From IMG/VR virus record IMGVR_UViG_3300028654_000026, positions 1 through 47,433 of that record: a stretch of DNA of 47,433 bases, one strand, 5' to 3'. Positions 31,616-40,817 of the stretch are shown here, piece after piece (the stretch's first letter is position 1; each line of letters starts with the position of its first letter). The notes under the pieces are model-generated. The model had not been told where the DNA came from. It saw only the letters and a list, made by a program, of their open reading frames with translations, and searched no databases. The translations under genes and the position numbers were made by a program. Source of the stretch: a virus.

Positions 31616-32025
31616 TTTCCCAACAGGTTTGACTGGTCAACTGCAACGAGCAGACTCGCTGCGTTGATCACAGCGTCGCGAGCGTTCGGGAAATCCAGGT
31701 ACATCTTCTCAGCTTCAACCGCCGTCGGGTACTCAACTGCCACCGCGCTGAATTCCGACTGCAGCTCTTCGGTCAAGTTGCGATTCGACGTTGCGGTCGA
31801 AATCTTGTTGTACACGACTGCTGGCGCCTTCTTCACTGCGATGAAACGCCCATCAGGAAGGAACACAACAGCGAGGTTGATGCCGAGCGTCCTGCCCGTG
31901 CTCTCCTCAATCTCGCCCAGTTTGATCTCGCTGTCGATGCGCGTTTCCTTCACAGCCGCGTCATATGCCGCTAGCTTGTCCGCTCGCTTCTTCTTGATGT
32001 CTGCCAGTTGCTCTTGCTTGTTCAT
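31612..32025 (-). CDS. Tail assembly chaperone (gpG-like), zero-frame product
   Basis: 137 residues; AAAGGAG upstream of ATG. A helical basic N-terminus (MNKQEQLADIKKKRADKLAA) is followed by a small beta domain (LAVVFLPDGRFIAVKKAPAV) and helices with YPTAVEAEKMYLDFPNARDA. It ends LLGK-stop, with the slippery GGGAAAA coding the last two residues. It probably coats the tape measure during tail assembly. Position between tube and tape measure is the standard one. Confidence 0.8.
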   Translation of the reverse strand: MNKQEQLADIKKKRADKLAAYDAAVKETRIDSEIKLGEIEESTGRTLGINLAVVFLPDGRFIAVKKAPAVVYNKISTATSNRNLTEELQSEFSAVAVEYPTAVEAEKMYLDFPNARDAVINAASLLVAVDQSNLLGK

Positions 32026-32053
32026 CGGGGTCTCCTTTGCTCACACGCTTCTA

Positions 32054-32578
32054 TCAGCCGCCCTCTTCGCTCGAGTCGTAGAGGGTAAATCCGTTCACCT
32101 TCTTGCGAAGGCACTGGAAGCCAATCTCTTCGTAGAGACCAGCTGGGCCACGTTCCCACTGCCCAGAGGGTCCCTTGACGGTCACGTCTTCCCACTCATA
32201 GAAAGCCTGCAACGGACCTTCGACAACTTGCACCGTCCAGTACATGGTCACGTTGCCGTAGCTGCGCTTATCAGGAGCCGCGCGCCCTAGCATCGTGATG
32301 AGTGAGTCGAAACCGGCATTCACGCCAGCCGATGCAGCGTGTTGCAGAAACCGCACCTTGGGCTCACCGGGGTTGTACTCGCCCGCCGAATACCCCATGG
32401 GCGCTTGTGCACGGTTCTGACCGTAAATGAGCTCCCGTTCGCGTTGCTCGTCGCCGGTCTGGAAGTTGTTGAACCCGAACATTCGTTGGCCACCGCCGCC
32501 AAACTCCGGATTGATCTCGATAATGAAGATGATCGAACCCCAACTAACTAGGTTCGAATTGAACCGCTGCTTATCCAT
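32054..32578 (-). CDS. Tail tube protein
   Basis: 174 residues from ATG at 32578, overlapping the sheath stop by 8 bases. It has the alternating beta/loop character of myovirus tube proteins (MFGFNNFQTGDEQRE, YWTVQVVEGPLQAFYEWEDV, GFQCLRKKVNGFTLYD). Assigned from its place directly after the sheath and before the chaperone; sequence features agree but are not diagnostic. Confidence 0.7.
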   Translation of the reverse strand: MDKQRFNSNLVSWGSIIFIIEINPEFGGGGQRMFGFNNFQTGDEQRERELIYGQNRAQAPMGYSAGEYNPGEPKVRFLQHAASAGVNAGFDSLITMLGRAAPDKRSYGNVTMYWTVQVVEGPLQAFYEWEDVTVKGPSGQWERGPAGLYEEIGFQCLRKKVNGFTLYDSSEEGG

Positions 32579-34400
32579 TTGGCGCACCAATCTGCGAGAC
32601 CATCGCAACTGTGAGGTTGATCGTCTTCACGTAGATCTTTGTGACGAACTCCGCCTCGACCGTCAAAGGAGGAGCCGTGCCAGTCACCGGATCGATCGAC
32701 GTGAGGTTGTCGTCGGGCGAGATGGTTGTGAGTTGGTCACTCGCGTAACCCGGGCTCATGATCGCCCCGTTCGCTGCTTTATTCGCACCCTTCTCGAGCG
32801 CGTTACGGTCCGAGTCCCGCATCTTGCCCGTGGCTGAATTCGCAAAGAAGTCAGCGCTAAGGCGCCGTCGGAAGTACGTCCGCAGCGAGCGAGCGAGTAG
32901 ATTGCCCACCTCAAGATGCGGCATCATCGTCACGCCACTCGATCCGCCACCGTAAGCCGTGAACATGCGCGGGTTGTTGACATAGACGCCCGTCTCGTTC
33001 TCGTGCGTGCGCAGAACACCGGCGCGCAAATCATCGAGCCCCGGATCGTGCTGCTCGTCGTGGCAATCTGTGTTGCCGTTGTCGTCCTCGAGTGTGACTC
33101 CTGGAAGTGGCCCGAGCGTGACTTGCGCGATATCCGTTTGCGGATTGACGCTCGCCTCTCGAGGCGCCACCACAACCACCGGGCTCCACTTGTACGTGCG
33201 ACCACTGACCGCCGAGAGCACCTTGCAGTCGAAGCCCCAGATTGACCCGAACTCGAGTGCAATCGAATTCCACTCGGTCTTGAATGCTGCTTGGTAGTCC
33301 GCGTCAGACTCGGCAACGGACACCGTGGGACCGCCGACAATCGAGCGGCCCTGCATGCGCCAGCCGCCCATCCAACCGCGCTCTTTGCCGGTAAGGAACG
33401 CTTGCACGAACGCACTGTCGATGATCTGCGCCAGGCTCGCGGTAACTACGCCGCACACTGCAGCCCACTCCCAAGCGCCCGAGTAACGGAACGCCGCATC
33501 GAGAGCCGCCGTGATTGACTCCGCCGTGAACATGGGAGCGTTGAGCAGCACAGCAAGCTCAGCACCGGGCGCGATGGTCTGTCCCGCACTGCCAAGCGTA
33601 ACCGAGGCCCCACCAGAATCGGGGAACGTGATCTCGTGCGCCGTGCCCAAGTCCGTCACCTGTGACCAGGTTCGACCATCGTCGGTCGAGGTCTGATAGG
33701 TGATGCCGGCCGTGCCAAGTGTGCCACCGTCCACACAGCGCCACCTCGCTTGATAGTCGCCATCCGGATAGGTTGCAGCGTCAACGGTCGCAACCGCCGT
33801 GCAGGTCGAACCCGGGTACTGACTCGTGTCCAGCGTACCGAAGCTGCCAGCCGCAACAACGTTGGCAAACAGGCTAATGATCTCGCTCGCCGCAAGAGTG
33901 CCGGCTGCAAGAGACAACGTCAGGTTCTCGGTATCGCCCAAAGGAACCACGATCGAATTCGCAGTGCCTAGCGGAGTGAGCGCGCCATAGTTGTCACCGC
34001 CGTCTGTAGATATTCGGTAGGTGATGCCCGCTGTGCCAACGGTGCCACCCGAGGCAATCATCGCGATCACCTCCGCGTTCTGGCTCGTGGCGCTGCCCGT
34101 ATGCACGGTCACAACACTGCTGCCGTGCCCTGTCGTCCGAGTGACGTCAGAGAATGCTGACACGCTCGACGAGTCCACTCGGACGCACACGACCTGCAAC
34201 CGGTAATTCTTGATCGCGTAGCAAGCGGCCTCAACAAGAGGACCGCTAGCAAACGTCGAGATGACGTCACTGCCGCGAGTCTTAGCGATGGGCGTTGCGA
34301 TTGGGCCTGCATCGGCTGGACCGATGATCATCAGCTGTTTGCCGGGCAATGCCTGTATTGACAGCCCGTTTCGACGGAACACATTGACCGACGGAATCAT
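32571..34400 (-). CDS. Tail sheath protein
   Basis: 609 residues. The start MIPSVNVFRRNGLSIQALPG, then a P-loop-less alpha/beta domain (VISTFASGPLVEAACYAIKN), and the C-terminal part (RSLRTYFRRRLSADFFANSA) resemble contractile-tail sheaths. The middle (about 90-290) has two insertions of the kind GTVGTAGITYRISTDGGDNY / GTLGTAGITYQTSTDDGRTW, an internal duplication of a surface domain. It forms the contractile outer tube. Overlaps neighbours by 4 and 8 bases. Confidence 0.82.
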   Translation of the reverse strand: MIPSVNVFRRNGLSIQALPGKQLMIIGPADAGPIATPIAKTRGSDVISTFASGPLVEAACYAIKNYRLQVVCVRVDSSSVSAFSDVTRTTGHGSSVVTVHTGSATSQNAEVIAMIASGGTVGTAGITYRISTDGGDNYGALTPLGTANSIVVPLGDTENLTLSLAAGTLAASEIISLFANVVAAGSFGTLDTSQYPGSTCTAVATVDAATYPDGDYQARWRCVDGGTLGTAGITYQTSTDDGRTWSQVTDLGTAHEITFPDSGGASVTLGSAGQTIAPGAELAVLLNAPMFTAESITAALDAAFRYSGAWEWAAVCGVVTASLAQIIDSAFVQAFLTGKERGWMGGWRMQGRSIVGGPTVSVAESDADYQAAFKTEWNSIALEFGSIWGFDCKVLSAVSGRTYKWSPVVVVAPREASVNPQTDIAQVTLGPLPGVTLEDDNGNTDCHDEQHDPGLDDLRAGVLRTHENETGVYVNNPRMFTAYGGGSSGVTMMPHLEVGNLLARSLRTYFRRRLSADFFANSATGKMRDSDRNALEKGANKAANGAIMSPGYASDQLTTISPDDNLTSIDPVTGTAPPLTVEAEFVTKIYVKTINLTVAMVSQIGAPNG

Positions 34401-35119
34401 GTATCAGCCTCCACTGTGAAAGGGTTCGTATCGTTGACCGTGACTCTCGCGGTCGGATGAACCTGAACGAACTCCGCCAAATCATCGAACTGATCGACGA
34501 TTGCGGATTGAACAGTTGCGGGGATTTGGTACTCGACGCCGTTCGGTAGCTGCTGAGACGGCTTGAGCACCTTTGGCTCACCGAGCTCAACGGGCGAGGT
34601 GACCTGGTCGTCTCCGTAGTGGTGGCAGGCCAGATACACGTTGCGCGCCAGCTCGTGCATCAGCGACTCAACGATGTGATCGTTAGCGCGAGCGCTACTG
34701 ATGCGCGTTTCGTCCCGCCCGTAAACGAACCACTGAAACTTACGTGGCTGACTGAACAGCGGCCTCGGATAACGTCCAGGCTGCTCGGCATCCTCGAACG
34801 CACCGACGGAACCGTCTGCAGCATTCGGCACCAACACAATGCGTCCGTGAGTGCCAACGTTGGTTGCTTTCTGCGGCTCGAGTCGTCCCCACACGACGGT
34901 AACCGGAAACTTGACCGGCGCCCACGTAACCAGGTCGGTACCGAGCTGCCAACACGTGTCGAGGTTGCTGTCTGTCAGAACCACCACACGCATGCCGGCG
35001 ACTTTTGGCAGTGCGTCACGAGCTGCAGTACTGAGCACGCCCGTAAACGCGCCGAGCCAGTCCGTGTACGTGAGCCGTCGAATCTCGTCGAACAGACCCT
35101 CGAGTGCAAAGGTAGTCAC
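34397..35119 (-). CDS. Tail completion/terminator candidate
   Basis: 240 residues. Helical start (ALEGLFDEIRRLTYTDWLGA), then beta strands with DLVTWAPVKFPVTVVWGRLE and a helical segment SLMHELARNVYLACHHYG. Position between the HK97-gp10/virion-morphogenesis-like gene and the sheath is where tail terminator proteins lie. Assignment positional. Confidence 0.6.
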   Translation of the reverse strand: MTTFALEGLFDEIRRLTYTDWLGAFTGVLSTAARDALPKVAGMRVVVLTDSNLDTCWQLGTDLVTWAPVKFPVTVVWGRLEPQKATNVGTHGRIVLVPNAADGSVGAFEDAEQPGRYPRPLFSQPRKFQWFVYGRDETRISSARANDHIVESLMHELARNVYLACHHYGDDQVTSPVELGEPKVLKPSQQLPNGVEYQIPATVQSAIVDQFDDLAEFVQVHPTARVTVNDTNPFTVEADT

Positions 35120-35550
35120 TTGCCCCCCTTGATCTCGTTGAATCGCTTTTGCAGACGCTCACGGATGACACCCTTGAACGGGCCCGGGAGCTTCGAAAAT
35201 GGAATGATTGAACGACGGAACCCGCCGAGCTTTGCCGAGCCACCTCGGTAACCGCGCGCACTGCCAACATGGTGGCGGACGTCCACGGCATTGTTCAGTG
35301 ACGTCTCGATGGTCGTGCCCTTTGCAACGTTCGTCACGTGGCTCGCCGAATTGATAAGCACGGGCAAACCGTCTTGCCCCGGGCGCCACGCGTGACCGTA
35401 GGGATCAACCTGGTTTGCGACGTTCTCCTCGACCTTTTGCTGAAAGCCCTCAGCGACGTCACGCGAGCAGTCCTCGTTGATCGTCTCGACTTTTTTGAGA
35501 AGTTCAAGTTCTGCGTCGAGCGCGGCGAATGCGGCGGAGTTGTCAGCCAT
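35116..35550 (-). CDS. Virion morphogenesis/HK97 gp10-like protein
   Basis: 144 residues from ATG at 35550, overlapping the upstream stop by 8 bases. The pattern NQVDPYGHAWRPGQDGLPVL, then INSASHVTNVAK, matches phage virion-morphogenesis proteins of the Mu gpG/P2 gpS type (DP.G..W.p......L..sG.L...). The C-terminal tail is basic. It probably completes the head-tail joint or tail. Confidence 0.72.
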   Translation of the reverse strand: MADNSAAFAALDAELELLKKVETINEDCSRDVAEGFQQKVEENVANQVDPYGHAWRPGQDGLPVLINSASHVTNVAKGTTIETSLNNAVDVRHHVGSARGYRGGSAKLGGFRRSIIPFSKLPGPFKGVIRERLQKRFNEIKGGK

Positions 35551-36022
35551 AGCGACGATTCCCCGCGACTGCATCGTACTGCTTGTGCCGCGATGTATAA
35601 GGACTCTGCTCGGAGTAACCAAGCGTTACCGGTGCAACGATGCCGCTTGAGTCATCGTTCGCACTCAGTGGTAGATCGTAGAGACCGTCTTTTGCGTCGG
35701 CGATCTCTTTGAGTTGCTCGTGTACAAACTCGAAGTGCTTCTCAACTAGCGTCCACTGTTCATCCGATGGCCGAATCCCCAGGGCCATAAAAGCTTCGGG
35801 CTCCACGAGCCACGCCGTCAGCTTTCGGATAATGTCCGGGGGATTCGGTACCGGTCGCACGTAGCGTTTACCAATCCTCGAATCGACCCACCCGCTAGCA
35901 GCAGAGCACAAGGCTTGTAGCTTTCCGGGCCACTTCGCGTCTAGCTCCGCCGCGTTTTGCGGGTTGAAAGCACTGAAGTAACTCAGCGCTTTCTCGTCGG
36001 TGTCGAGGTAGTTCGATGACAT
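35543..36022 (-). CDS. Head-tail connector, DUF1320-like
   Basis: 159 residues. NAAELDAKWPGKLQALCSAA, SGWVDSRIGKRYVRPVPNPP and IIRKLTAWLVEPEAFMALG match DUF1320 (Mu gp36-like) connectors: a helical bundle whose 'iDs.l..RY..P....P..l......ia.y.l' signature is clear. It follows the capsid gene, as in Mu-like heads. Confidence 0.78.
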   Translation of the reverse strand: MSSNYLDTDEKALSYFSAFNPQNAAELDAKWPGKLQALCSAASGWVDSRIGKRYVRPVPNPPDIIRKLTAWLVEPEAFMALGIRPSDEQWTLVEKHFEFVHEQLKEIADAKDGLYDLPLSANDDSSGIVAPVTLGYSEQSPYTSRHKQYDAVAGNRRYG

Positions 36023-36042
36023 TGGCTGCTCAGATTGGCTGC

Positions 36043-37245
36043 TCAGGTTACCGTTGCGCGCGGCGCTTCGAACTTGTCGATAAACGACGGCTCACCAACG
36101 CCGACAAAGATTCGAGTCTGCCCAACAGCGGCCACGGCATCTTTCCTCGCGAGCTCGTATTGCGGCGAACCACTGCCGGTTGCATCGCCGTAGATCTGGA
36201 CCTGCCATGGCTCACGCATGCCGATATTGATTGCGCCTAGCTCTGACTCTGCGTTGTCGCCCTCGCACTCGAGGTACCAGTCCCACGGCTCGATCGCTAC
36301 TGTCCCACCCGTATAGGTGGCGAGGTCCTTTGCGGAGTCGAGCTCTTGAAGAATCACGGGACCCTTGAAGCCAAGACGCTTGATTGACCCTTCAATGTCC
36401 ATCGAGCCGCCGCCGGTTGAACCGCTACCCGCATGAGCAGCAATCACCTTAGCGTCAAGGATTCGGTCGATTTGCTTCTGCAATCGCTTGCTAGCAACAA
36501 TCGTTGTCGGATCCATGTAGCGAGGGGTTTCCCCGTCTGCCATGACCATCGTTGCCTTCTGGGCGATGGCGAGCCAAAGGTTATTCCAACCGTCTTCAAT
36601 CGACACATCAGCACTAGCGCTGTATTGCCAGATCCCGTTACCGTCCTTCGCGAATGGTCCACCGAGAGGCAGGAACCCACAATCCGTCGTAGATGCCTTA
36701 CCTTTGTGGTAATTCGAGTAGGTACCGAGACCGGTTGCTTTGTAGTTGAACGGATGCGCCGTGCTGAACAGGGCTTGACCGTCAAAGCACTTCAGTGGGT
36801 ACGAGTTACCGTTGGTGGTGTTGAGTACCAACGTTGTACCTTGACGAAGTGCGCCGACTGCCAATTCTTGGGGTAGACGAGCAACTTTTGCCGTTGCCTG
36901 TGAGACTGCCTCACTCATCAGGTTGATCCCCTGAATGACGTTGCCTCCCGACTGCGTATCCTTGAATTTGCCTTCAGAAATCTCAATTCCCCACTTGTGA
37001 AAGTGGTTGACGAAGATACTTTCAGCCAACACAAGGTCACTCAGATCGACGCCGCCGCCATCGGGGCCCCAATCTCGCAGCTTCTGCGCCTCAAGCAGGT
37101 GGAAGAAGTGCTCTTCCAAAGTGTCGCTCTCGAGCACCTTGACGAAACGTTGGTAGTTGAGATTGCGTGCAATCTTCGCGTACGTGTTGATCCGCTTGAA
37201 GTGGCAGGCGGTTCGAATCTTGTTGATTGTGATCTGCTCTAGCAT
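36043..37245 (-). CDS. Major capsid protein, Mu gpT-like
   Basis: 400 residues; AAAGGGATCGGG upstream. An N-terminal segment MLEQITINKIRTACHFKRIN and the hallmark CFDGQALFSTAHPFNYKATG, with VASKRLQKQIDRIL, place it in the Mu-like major head subunit (gpT) group with HK97 fold. No long delta domain precedes it; scaffolding is probably supplied by the protease gene product. Forms the icosahedral shell. Confidence 0.85.
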   Translation of the reverse strand: MLEQITINKIRTACHFKRINTYAKIARNLNYQRFVKVLESDTLEEHFFHLLEAQKLRDWGPDGGGVDLSDLVLAESIFVNHFHKWGIEISEGKFKDTQSGGNVIQGINLMSEAVSQATAKVARLPQELAVGALRQGTTLVLNTTNGNSYPLKCFDGQALFSTAHPFNYKATGLGTYSNYHKGKASTTDCGFLPLGGPFAKDGNGIWQYSASADVSIEDGWNNLWLAIAQKATMVMADGETPRYMDPTTIVASKRLQKQIDRILDAKVIAAHAGSGSTGGGSMDIEGSIKRLGFKGPVILQELDSAKDLATYTGGTVAIEPWDWYLECEGDNAESELGAINIGMREPWQVQIYGDATGSGSPQYELARKDAVAAVGQTRIFVGVGEPSFIDKFEAPRATVT

Positions 37246-37258
37246 TGCCCGATCCCTT

Positions 37259-37696
37259 TCAGCTCATCAAGTCCGCAGACTCGACTGCAGTCACTCGGAC
37301 GCCTACGCCACGGGTCGAATCAACGGCCCAGATTACCCCGGCGAATGCGCGGTTGATTCCGCCGCTCGTCTTGGTTTTGCTCACAGTGTCGCCGTCAACG
37401 AGGTAACACTTTGCAAGAAAGTCCGTTGCAATGGCGATGTTCCCGTCATTGGCGAACCACTCTAGATCAACAGGTCGATACAGCTGCGCTTGCACAGTCG
37501 TATCACCAGCGGTCTGGCTGTAGTCCTCGCATGCAGCACCAATGACGAACTCATTGGTCGCGCCGCTTGCAGGGCCAGCAGTGTACGTGCCTCGGATATT
37601 GGCGACGGCTTGATTTTGGCCACCAACCGCACCGGTCGCCAAGGCTAGCGTCATCGTGTAGATCGTCGAACGGTCTCGCGTTCTCGCGGTGCTCAT
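37259..37696 (-). CDS. Head decoration protein candidate
   Basis: 145 residues, Ala/Gly/Thr-rich beta sequence (TMTLALATGAVGGQNQAVAN, DTTVQAQLYRPVDLEWFAND, AFAGVIWAVDSTRGVGV). DUF2190 or decoration proteins lie in this position between protease and capsid. Overlaps the protease stop region by 4 bases. Probably stabilises the capsid surface. Confidence 0.62.
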   Translation of the reverse strand: MSTARTRDRSTIYTMTLALATGAVGGQNQAVANIRGTYTAGPASGATNEFVIGAACEDYSQTAGDTTVQAQLYRPVDLEWFANDGNIAIATDFLAKCYLVDGDTVSKTKTSGGINRAFAGVIWAVDSTRGVGVRVTAVESADLMS

Positions 37697-39402
37697 TGCT
37701 TGCCCCCGCGCAGTGAAGCGACGCGCGCCTCGGTTGCGTTGACAATCGCGTTAGCTTGCTCTGGAGAGAGCAAACCAAGTTCCTTCTTGCCACCGCCGAT
37801 ATCGATAAGGCCCGTGCTCTTGTTTCCAAGATTTAGGGATTTCAGCTCGGACTCGCTGAAGATAGACAAGTCAGGAGTTTCAGCGCCCGGATTGATGTCA
37901 ATCACCTTTGCGCCGGTGCCTTCGGTACGGCCGCGAGTGCCGGTTGCACCGATTGCCGCAACGCTGGGGTTCGGTGTGCCGAGCTTTGCAACTCGCCTGG
38001 ACAGCGTATCGATGGCTTGCGCTTGCTGCACGATGACAGCGTTCTGCGCAGCTAGCCGGCGATACGACGTGGCTTCACGCCGCAGACGTGCAGCGCTCGC
38101 ACGAAGTGAACGCGCGTGCAACATGTGCGTCTTGGCAGTTTTCGCCGCGTCCTTGGCGCCGCTTGTGACAGCAGCGAGGGCCTTTGCATCCTCGTCACCG
38201 GCTTCAGCTTCCGCCTTCTTCGCGTCGGTTTCGCACTTCTTCGCGTCCTCGTCGGACTCGGCAGAGCTCGAAGCGTCGTCGTCGGTTTCAGCCGCCGAAG
38301 CGTCGTCGCCGCCTTCGTCTTCACCCTCGTCACCGTCGGGCTCTTCCTTAGGCTTGTCCTTTGGTTCGTCCTTTGGTTCGTCTTTGGGCTCGTCGTCGCC
38401 CTCGGCCGAGTCGTCCTCAGCCATCTTTTTGAGCATGCCAGCAGCGCGCGCGGCTTTCTTCGCGTCGCTCCCAGATGCAATTTTCGCGAGCCCCTTTTTC
38501 ACGGCGTCAAAGTCGCCGCCATCGTCGGCCCGACTAATCACGCTCGCTTCTGGAGCTGGCAAACCTAGCGCCGCTCGCGCGGACGCTGCCAATGTCTTTT
38601 TTGGCTTCATGTCTGCGTCACTTTCCGCGCCTGTTGGCGCTTCGGTTAGTTCAGCTCCCACCACCATGGCAAGCGCTGCAGATTCACCGGCTACTTCGTC
38701 AGCGAGGCCAATATCCACAGCCTGTTGCCCGTGGAAGATGCCAGCCTGCCAGCTGCGAATGGTTTCGACGTCAATGCCGCGCCGTTCCGAAACCCACTGA
38801 AAGAATATCTCTGACTCGTAGTCAACGGAGGCTTGTATGGCCGCCTCGGTCTCGTCACTGATCTCGTTGCACGGATGGCCGTCAGCTTTGCGCAAACCAG
38901 ACGTAATGAGGCGAACATCCTCGCCCATAGCGTCGAGCATCTTCTTGACTGAGTGCACCTCGGCAATCACACCAATTGAACCGAAGCGCCCCTCTTCAGG
39001 CACCACGATGACATCGGCAGCCACCGCCAAAGCGAGACCCGCCGAGCACGTCTGACCATCGACGTACCAAACGAACAGCTTGCCACTCTCGTCAGCAAGC
39101 CGTCGAAGTTCGCGCGCGGTGTCGAAGCAACCGGACACGTCGCCGCCGGGCGTGTCACCGGAAACAAACACAACCTTCGCCGAGCTCGCGAACGCCTCAC
39201 GCATTCGGACAGTGATCTGGTCGTAAGACTCAAACCACCACTCATCGTGATGTGACAGCGGGCCACGAATCGCAACGTACGCTACGTCATCCGTAAACAG
39301 CTCCGCCTCTTGCTGTGGCTCGTCGGTGAACGCGTAGTCGATGCCGTAAGCGCCAGACGCACGAGGCTCGATTGCGACGGCGCCCTTGCGAATAAACTTC
39401 AC
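37693..39402 (-). CDS. S49-type capsid maturation protease fused to an acidic/scaffold tail
   Basis: 569 residues. Residues about 35-235 are an SppA/S49-type protease: VAYVAIRGPLS, VVFVSGDTPGGDVSG, QTCSAGLALAVAADVIVVP (likely nucleophile Ser120) and EGRFGSIGVIAEV. About 300-400 is Ala/Lys-rich then strongly acidic, with tandem EPKD units (38345-38395) and Asp/Glu/Ser runs. A coiled coil (about 425-470, RASAARLRREATSYRRLAAQ) and a C-terminal segment follow. The C-terminal half is likely the scaffold that is degraded on maturation. Overlaps portal by 4 bases. Confidence 0.82.
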   Translation of the reverse strand: MKFIRKGAVAIEPRASGAYGIDYAFTDEPQQEAELFTDDVAYVAIRGPLSHHDEWWFESYDQITVRMREAFASSAKVVFVSGDTPGGDVSGCFDTARELRRLADESGKLFVWYVDGQTCSAGLALAVAADVIVVPEEGRFGSIGVIAEVHSVKKMLDAMGEDVRLITSGLRKADGHPCNEISDETEAAIQASVDYESEIFFQWVSERRGIDVETIRSWQAGIFHGQQAVDIGLADEVAGESAALAMVVGAELTEAPTGAESDADMKPKKTLAASARAALGLPAPEASVISRADDGGDFDAVKKGLAKIASGSDAKKAARAAGMLKKMAEDDSAEGDDEPKDEPKDEPKDKPKEEPDGDEGEDEGGDDASAAETDDDASSSAESDEDAKKCETDAKKAEAEAGDEDAKALAAVTSGAKDAAKTAKTHMLHARSLRASAARLRREATSYRRLAAQNAVIVQQAQAIDTLSRRVAKLGTPNPSVAAIGATGTRGRTEGTGAKVIDINPGAETPDLSIFSESELKSLNLGNKSTGLIDIGGGKKELGLLSPEQANAIVNATEARVASLRGGKQ

Positions 39403-40817
39403 GCCGCCACCTTCCCCTCAGCCAGCGCCTTGCCGAGCGTGTACAGAATGGCCTTAGCCTCTTGCGACTTCTGGCCATCGTTGTCGTTCGACTTCGCCGA
39501 CTTGCCGATCTTCTCGATGGCCTCGAGAATCTTGCGGGATTCCTCTGGCGTGGCGGGCTCGGACGAAATTCCGAACTTGCGGAAGATCTCGCCCACCGGG
39601 AACTTGATGCCCATGACAGCGGCAACGCGCAGCATTGACTCGAGTCCGGACCCGAGCGCTGTGTAGATCGAAGCCTCGGCACTGAGGTCAGTCGGGCGCC
39701 GAACGTCGTAGCGGAACCCGGGCGAGTCTTCGATCTCGTCGGGGAACATCCACGCCGTAAACCAGGGGAGCACCTGCGTAGAAATTGTGTGCGCTAGCGG
39801 GACCGCACTGTCTTCGATCAGGTCGTAACGTACCGAGGCGTAAAGATCCTCGCTCGAGAACCCGGTGCCACCAGTGACGCTCACGAGTTGCCCCGCGAAC
39901 TGAATCATGAACGCCTCGTTGCACTCTTTTATCGAGCTATCGAAGCCTTCCCAGCCGCGACCGTTGGACTCGACCAGCTTGACGTCCCACCCTGGTTTGA
40001 CGCCGAATACGGTGTTGATTCCCCACGAGGCCACTTGCTGAAAGAAGCCGTTGGTCATCTTCTCGCTGGCACCCTGCGGACTGACCGCAACGCGTGCAGC
40101 GTTAGCCAGGTGATAAGACCAATTATCCTTGAGCGCCTGATTCGAGTCCTTGCGAACCCAACATCGACCAGCAGGGTGCCATTTGCCGTACTGCCACGGG
40201 GCCACACGAGGCCCCGTCAGATGTAACGCCCACCGCCCGTTACCTGGTTCAATCGGCACAATTCCGGCAGCAGTGCGCAAAATCCAGCAATTGAAAGGCC
40301 AGAGATAGAACAGGTCCTTTGGGTCTTTCCGCTCGAGTACGGGGTAGGGTCGGCCCTGAACGGGCACGAGCTCCCACAGTGCGACGTTCAGAAAGTCGGC
40401 ATCGTCCGCGCCCTGGCGAAGTTCCTGGGGGGGGCAGAGCAGGTCGAACACGGTAAACGCGCCGTCTGCACGCTGCAGCTCTTCCTGCACCCGTTGCGAG
40501 CCTGACCAGACTTTGGGCAAGCGCATCATTCCGCCGTTCTTCGTCGTCTGCAGTCCCGAGATCACCGAGTCCCGGCGCATCGCACGGCAAAGGTGCGACA
40601 CCATCGACAGGTCGCCCCAGTCGGCAGCCTGCGAGGCGATGTCCACATCTTCCAACATCCACTCGAGCCGCGTGCCCGAAAGTGTCTGTAAATTGCCGCC
40701 AAAAAGCTTTCGAATCGTTTCGACGACGCTTGTATCAACTCCAAAACCGGGGGGCGTTACGAAGCCTTCGTAGACCGTCTTGCCGATGAGTTGTGCTGCA
40801 CGTGAAACAATGCTCAC
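39399..40817 (-). CDS. Portal protein, DUF935 (Mu gp29-like)
   Basis: 472 residues, GTG start with weak ribosome site. DLSMVSHLCRAMRRDSVISG, then LWPFNCWILRTAAGIVPIEP, GFFQQVASWGINTVFGVKPG and FMIQFAGQLVSVTGGTGFSS match the DUF935 portal family (early 'D..i......R...v', late 'G.t.tt......s' segments). It forms the dodecameric vertex. Being first of the structural operon downstream of a terminator, it needs its own promoter in 40818-40973. Confidence 0.82.
   Translation of the reverse strand: MSIVSRAAQLIGKTVYEGFVTPPGFGVDTSVVETIRKLFGGNLQTLSGTRLEWMLEDVDIASQAADWGDLSMVSHLCRAMRRDSVISGLQTTKNGGMMRLPKVWSGSQRVQEELQRADGAFTVFDLLCPPQELRQGADDADFLNVALWELVPVQGRPYPVLERKDPKDLFYLWPFNCWILRTAAGIVPIEPGNGRWALHLTGPRVAPWQYGKWHPAGRCWVRKDSNQALKDNWSYHLANAARVAVSPQGASEKMTNGFFQQVASWGINTVFGVKPGWDVKLVESNGRGWEGFDSSIKECNEAFMIQFAGQLVSVTGGTGFSSEDLYASVRYDLIEDSAVPLAHTISTQVLPWFTAWMFPDEIEDSPGFRYDVRRPTDLSAEASIYTALGSGLESMLRVAAVMGIKFPVGEIFRKFGISSEPATPEESRKILEAIEKIGKSAKSNDNDGQKSQEAKAILYTLGKALAEGKVAA

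Noticed and set aside
37700-38800. 366-codon + strand ORF opposite the protease gene
   Set aside because: Ser/Ala-rich antisense shadow of the acidic and Ala-rich protease/scaffold coding sequence.
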